Below are positions 6,353 through 9,637 of a DNA stretch of 9,637 bases, one piece after another; within the stretch, counting starts at the first letter, position 1, and each line of letters starts with the position of its first letter. This DNA comes from Flavobacteria bacterium RIFCSPLOWO2_12_FULL_31_7 (GTDB lineage Bacteria; Bacteroidota; Bacteroidia; Flavobacteriales; Flavobacteriaceae). The DNA lies in contig MGWJ01000071.1 of NCBI GenBank assembly GCA_001800945.1, positions 1 through 9,637 of the forward strand, written 5' to 3'. The translations under genes were made by a program, and so were the position numbers. Below the pieces are notes generated by a model, which was given only the letters and a program-made list of their open reading frames with translations, searched no databases and was not told where the DNA came from.

Positions 6353-7378
6353 CTACTTATTATATTCTTTAACCGCTTCAATAAACGCCTTCGCGTGATC
6401 AACAGGAATATTTGGTAAAATTCCGTGACCTAAGTTTACGATGTAATTGTCTTTTCCGAATTCGTCAATCATTTCATGAACCATTTTTTTAATAGTTGGA
6501 ATGGGCGATAATAATCTTGATGGATCGAAATTACCTTGTAAAGTGATTTTTCCACCAGATAAATAACGGGCATTTCTTGGTGAACACGTCCAATCTACTC
6601 CTAACGCTGAAGCTTTTGATTTTGCCATATCGTTTAAGGCAAACCAACATCCTTTTCCAAAAACAATCACTTTCGTTTCTTCTGCTAAAGCTTCAACGAT
6701 TTGATTGATGTATTGCCAAGAGAATTCTTGATAATCCACTGGAGATAACATGCCGCCCCAAGAATCGAAAATTTGAATCGCGTTACAACCTGCTTTCACT
6801 TTTTCTTTTAAATATAAGATAGTTGTATCTGTAATTTTTTGTAATAAAACATGAGCTGCTACTGGATTTGAGAAACAAAATCCTTTCGCTGTATCAAAAC
6901 TTTTAGAACCTTTTCCTTCTACGGCGTAACAGAAAATCGTCCAAGGTGAACCTGCGAAACCAATTAATGGCACCTCATCGTTCAACATTTGTTTGGTTAA
7001 TTTAATCGCATCGAAAACATAACCTAAAGTCTCATTCACATCTGGAACGAACACTTTTTCTACATCTTGCGACGTTCTGATTGGATTTGGAATAATGGGT
7101 CCTAAATTATCTTTTAATTCTACGTGAATTCCCATTGCACGTGGCACTACCAAAATATCTGAAAATAAAATAGCTGCATCAGGTTTTACAATTCTGATTG
7201 GTTGAACTGTAATTTCTGCTGCTAATTCTGGAGTTTCACAACGTGTAAAGAAATCATATTTATCGCGTAACGCTCTAAATTCTGGTAAGTATCTTCCTGC
7301 TTGACGCATCATCCAAACTGGCGGGCGTTCTACAGATTCGTTATTTAAGGCACGTAGAAATAAATCGTTTTTTATCAT
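6353..7378 (-). CDS. hemE: Uroporphyrinogen decarboxylase
   Basis: HemE removes the four acetate carboxyl groups of uroporphyrinogen III to give coproporphyrinogen III; it is cytoplasmic and needs no cofactor. The 341 residues match the family. The first signature, PVWMMRQAGRYLPE, is at 20-33 with the substrate-binding arginines R25 and R29. The catalytic aspartate is D74 in ILFSDILVVP. The second signature, GFAGSPWTIFCYAVEGKG, is at 140-157 and includes Y151 near the place of the conserved active-site tyrosine. FDSWGG (204-209) and NLGHGILP (315-322, H318) complete the active site. It begins 51 bases after hemD; that gap is nearly filled by a hairpin-forming palindrome and could act on hemE expression. 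Confidence 0.98.
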   Translation of the reverse strand: MIKNDLFLRALNNESVERPPVWMMRQAGRYLPEFRALRDKYDFFTRCETPELAAEITVQPIRIVKPDAAILFSDILVVPRAMGIHVELKDNLGPIIPNPIRTSQDVEKVFVPDVNETLGYVFDAIKLTKQMLNDEVPLIGFAGSPWTIFCYAVEGKGSKSFDTAKGFCFSNPVAAHVLLQKITDTTILYLKEKVKAGCNAIQIFDSWGGMLSPVDYQEFSWQYINQIVEALAEETKVIVFGKGCWFALNDMAKSKASALGVDWTCSPRNARYLSGGKITLQGNFDPSRLLSPIPTIKKMVHEMIDEFGKDNYIVNLGHGILPNIPVDHAKAFIEAVKEYNK

Positions 7379-7395
7379 TTTTCTTTTATTTTTAA

Positions 7396-7424
7396 CCCTC
7401 GAAGGGTTTTGAACCCTTCGAGGG
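7396..7424. repeat. Perfect 13-bp inverted repeat between hemD and hemE
   Basis: CCCTCGAAGGGTT (7396-7408) and AACCCTTCGAGGG (7412-7424) are exact complements around a 3-base loop, TTG. The GC-rich stem is out of keeping with the AT-rich surroundings. Neither strand has a clean T run after the stem: the minus strand continues TTAAAAATAAAAG and the plus strand ATTTATTAATT. It is therefore a poor intrinsic terminator. It may be a copy of a dispersed palindromic element, or an mRNA hairpin that attenuates or stabilises the hem transcript between hemD and hemE. Confidence 0.85.
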
Positions 7425-7429
7425 ATTTA

Positions 7430-8110
7430 TTAATTGTAAAATTCTATAACTTGATCAATTACGTTTTCAACAGTTGGTTGAAAGGCAATTTTTATATTTT
7501 TAATTTTATTTTCTGTTAATTCTTGTTGCAAAGCCGCCGCTGTTGTATTTCCGATGCAAAACAACTTTTCGTTGGCAAGCGTGTTCTTTTTCAAATAACT
7601 CGTTACGGCTGACGGACTGAAAAACAGAATTCCATCTACTTTATCTGAGATTTTATGTGGTGTTAATGTCGTATCGTACACTTTAATTTCATTGAACGTA
7701 ATTTCGTTTTCCGTTAATATCTCTGGTAACGTATCTCTACGAAGATTTCCACTAAAAAAAGTAAAACTTTCATCTGAATACACTAACGTAATAATTTCGG
7801 CTAAATCTTCTGCGTAACCTGTGTAGGCTTCAACAGTAAAACCGTTTTCGTTTAGTAATTCTTTGGTTTTTGAACCCACACAAAAAACAGTTTTGTTTTT
7901 TAATTCTTCAATTGTTGGATGTTGTAAAATACTTAAAACCGCATTTTGACTCGTGAAAATTAAATTTTTGTTTAGGTTTTTTATTTCGAAAGAAGCGTTT
8001 TCTGTTTTAATAAAATCGGCTTCCAAAACTTCAATGTTCGCTTTAACTAATTCTTCTTTTTGAATTGGCGAAAGTGTTTTGGTAGAAAGTATTATGGTTT
8101 TATCGGACAT
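7430..8110 (-). CDS. hemD: Uroporphyrinogen-III synthase
   Basis: HemD closes hydroxymethylbilane into uroporphyrinogen III with inversion of ring D. The family is weakly conserved, so the call rests on its sparse motifs and on position. Visible are IFTSQNAV (51-58), FFSGNLRRD (118-126), VYDT with Y145 (the position of the conserved active-site tyrosine), FFSPSAVTSYL (163-173), CIGNTTAAAL (185-194) and QPTVENVI (211-218). These fit the two alternating alpha/beta domains of the fold. Its 226 residues are slightly short but normal for Bacteroidota. Its ATG overlaps the hemC stop by one base (TAATG), which points to translational coupling with the enzyme that makes its unstable substrate. Confidence 0.95.
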   Translation of the reverse strand: MSDKTIILSTKTLSPIQKEELVKANIEVLEADFIKTENASFEIKNLNKNLIFTSQNAVLSILQHPTIEELKNKTVFCVGSKTKELLNENGFTVEAYTGYAEDLAEIITLVYSDESFTFFSGNLRRDTLPEILTENEITFNEIKVYDTTLTPHKISDKVDGILFFSPSAVTSYLKKNTLANEKLFCIGNTTAAALQQELTENKIKNIKIAFQPTVENVIDQVIEFYN

Positions 8111-9042
8111 TATTTTTTTAATTTTTCTTTAATTTCTACCATTAATTCAGAACCACCATTGCTTAAAATTTCTTGAGCACAGTTGAATCCTAATTTTTTC
8201 CATTCAGAAACGGCAACTTTCTTGGTAACTTCTAATTTTTGTTTCCCATCGATTGAAAATAAAACTCCAGTGAAATCAATGACATCTTCTTTTTCATTGT
8301 AAGTGGCAATAGCTCCAATTGGCGCGGTACAACCACCTTCTAATGTTCTTAAAAATTGACGTTCAATATAGGTGCAAATTTCTGTTTCAATATGATTTAA
8401 TTGCGAAACCGCCTCTAAAGAAAAGAAATCTTCTGCATTGCAAACTACTAACATCGCACCTTGAGCTGGCGCTGGAACCATCCAATCTAAAGCAATAAAA
8501 TTTTCAGGTTTTAAATTGATTCTTTCTAAACCGGCTTCTGCAAAAATAGCACCGCTCCAAGTTTGAGAATCGGCTACTTTTTGCATTCTGGTGTTTACAT
8601 TTCCGCGAATATCTTCTACAGTATGTGTTGGATATTTGTGTAACCAACTTGCTTTTCTTCGCAAACTACTACTCGCAATTGTACTATTTTCTTGTGTTAG
8701 AAAATCTAAATTTCCTTTATGAACCAAAATATCTAACGTAGAAGCTCTTTCTAAAACCGCACCTTGAATAATTCCGTTTGGCAATTGAGTCGGCACATCT
8801 TTCATAGAATGCACGGCAATATCAATTTTACCCTGAATCATAGCAATATCTAAAGTTTTCGTAAAAATTCCAGTGATACCTAATTCGTATAAAGGTTTAT
8901 CTAAAACAATATCGCCTTCAGATTTTACTGCAATGATTTCAGTTTTATAACTTAAATCGTTTAGTTGTTTTTCAACTGTTTTGGCTTGCCAAAGTGCTAA
9001 TTCGCTATCGCGAGTTCCTATTCGTATTGTTTTTTGCTTCAT
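8110..9042 (-). CDS. hemC: Hydroxymethylbilane synthase (porphobilinogen deaminase)
   Basis: HemC joins four porphobilinogen molecules into the linear tetrapyrrole hydroxymethylbilane. The 310 residues match the family. The N-terminus IRIGTRDSELALWQA carries R11 and S13. HSMKDVP (78-84) contains the catalytic aspartate D82. SSLRR (125-129) and RGNVNTR (146-152) supply the arginines that hold the growing chain. The cofactor cysteine is C238 in LEGGCTAPIG, to which the dipyrromethane primer is attached. The gene sits 32 bases after hemA and overlaps hemD by one base. No TAnnTTTG element is seen in the hemA-hemC gap, so it is probably transcribed with hemA. Confidence 0.98.
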   Translation of the reverse strand: MKQKTIRIGTRDSELALWQAKTVEKQLNDLSYKTEIIAVKSEGDIVLDKPLYELGITGIFTKTLDIAMIQGKIDIAVHSMKDVPTQLPNGIIQGAVLERASTLDILVHKGNLDFLTQENSTIASSSLRRKASWLHKYPTHTVEDIRGNVNTRMQKVADSQTWSGAIFAEAGLERINLKPENFIALDWMVPAPAQGAMLVVCNAEDFFSLEAVSQLNHIETEICTYIERQFLRTLEGGCTAPIGAIATYNEKEDVIDFTGVLFSIDGKQKLEVTKKVAVSEWKKLGFNCAQEILSNGGSELMVEIKEKLKK

Positions 9043-9074
9043 TTTTTATCGTTAAACCTTAATTTCTTAATGGT

Positions 9075-9637
9075 TTATTTCTCTATTTGAAAAACCTTGT
9101 TAATCCATTCCACACTTTCTTCTACAACGGTGTTATCGTCTTTTAAATGATTGGCAAAATGGCTGGTTATTTTTTGAATTAATTTTGCAGTGATAATTTC
9201 CGCATATTCCTCATTAAAATCGGCATTTTTCTTTTTCAAGTGATTGATTTCCGATTCTTTAATTGCGTTTAATTTCGCTTTTAAAGCATGAATAGTTGGT
9301 GCATATTTTCTGCCTTTCGACCAAGTTAAGAATTCAGTTAGAATTTCTGTAATAATTTCTTCGGCTGCAGGAATATGTTGTTTTCTGTTTTCTAAAGTTT
9401 CATCCGTAATTTGCGACAAATGATCCATGTGAATTAAGGTCACAAATGGGTTTTGTTTTACGTTTTCGTTGACGTTTTTCGGAATCGATAAATCTAAAAT
9501 CAATAATGGTTTTTTCAGATTTAAAATATCTAAATCTATAGTTGGATTTTGAGCTCCTGTTGCCACTACAACTACATCTGCTTTTTGCAATTCGATTTGT
9601 AAATCCGAATAATCTTTTACAATAAGATTTAATTTTT
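9075..9637 (-). CDS. hemA: Glutamyl-tRNA reductase, C-terminal part
   Basis: HemA reduces glutamyl-tRNA(Glu) to glutamate-1-semialdehyde, the first committed step of the C5 heme pathway. Only the last 186 residues are in the window; the frame is open through base 9637, so the catalytic domain lies outside. The end of the NADPH-binding domain is visible (KADVVVVATGAQNP, partial-protein residues 18-31, and PLLILDLSIPKNV), followed by the spacer LIHMDHLSQITDETLENR and the helical dimerisation domain (WSKGRKYAPTIHALKAKL, later the segment FANHLKDD). A TTG at 9588-9590 could be taken as a start, but it lies in the middle of the nucleotide-binding domain and the frame continues upstream, so the gene is cut by the window, not shortened. 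Being first in the hem series, its off-window promoter probably drives the cluster. Confidence 0.95.
   Translation of the reverse strand, partial: KLNLIVKDYSDLQIELQKADVVVVATGAQNPTIDLDILNLKKPLLILDLSIPKNVNENVKQNPFVTLIHMDHLSQITDETLENRKQHIPAAEEIITEILTEFLTWSKGRKYAPTIHALKAKLNAIKESEINHLKKKNADFNEEYAEIITAKLIQKITSHFANHLKDDNTVVEESVEWINKVFQIEK

Noticed and set aside
6157..6372. A 71-codon plus-strand frame opposite the hemF start
   Set aside because: It is antisense to conserved HemF residues and crosses the intergenic repeat; no supporting signals.
9075..9590. A shortened HemA starting from TTG at 9590
   Set aside because: The frame remains open to the window edge and the TTG is inside the nucleotide-binding domain, so the gene is simply cut by the window.
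1..9637. A new defence, mobile or secondary-metabolite system
   Set aside because: Apart from one small unrecognised gene, all genes belong to known heme, cytochrome or secreted-protein families, and I see no integrase, transposase, toxin-antitoxin pair or nuclease.

Overview
The window looks like chromosomal DNA of a low-GC member of the Bacteroidota, most probably a Flavobacteriaceae (Flavobacterium-like). Three things point there. Promoters match the TTTG / TAnnTTTG pattern of that phylum. One end carries a large secreted protein of the kind exported by the type IX secretion system. The heme genes follow the hemA-hemC-hemD-hemE-hemF-hemB order common in flavobacteria. Most genes lie on the minus strand.

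From left to right: (1) 1-3290, minus strand, the first 1096 codons of a large exported protein with Asp-box (BNR/sortilin-type) beta-propeller repeats and a protease-associated (PA) domain. Its C-terminus lies beyond base 1. (2) 3291-3516, a very AT-rich intergenic stretch holding the leader of that gene and, on the other strand, the promoter of a tRNA. (3) 3517-3598, plus strand, tRNA-Leu(UAG). (4) 3601-3633, a strong hairpin that serves as a two-way terminator between the tRNA and the next gene. (5) 3632-4036, minus strand, a small c-type cytochrome lipoprotein. (6) 4106-9637, a minus-strand heme cluster in transcription order hemA (3' part only), hemC, hemD, hemE, hemF, hemB. It is interrupted by a small plus-strand membrane-protein gene (5122-5403) between hemF and hemB.

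The heme genes cover the C5 route from glutamyl-tRNA(Glu) (HemA) through porphobilinogen (HemB), hydroxymethylbilane (HemC), uroporphyrinogen III (HemD) and coproporphyrinogen III (HemE) to protoporphyrinogen IX (HemF, the oxygen-dependent enzyme). HemL, the protoporphyrinogen oxidase and ferrochelatase are not in the window. hemC and hemD overlap by one base (TAATG), which suggests translational coupling. The heme lipoprotein cytochrome beside hemB is a plausible consumer of the product but has its own promoter.

I found no CRISPR array, insertion sequence, prophage or recognisable new defence or mobile system. The least ordinary items are the PA-domain/propeller secreted protein, the unrecognised three-helix membrane protein encoded against the heme cluster, its possibly leaderless transcript, and two different intergenic repeat or palindrome elements on either side of hemE.
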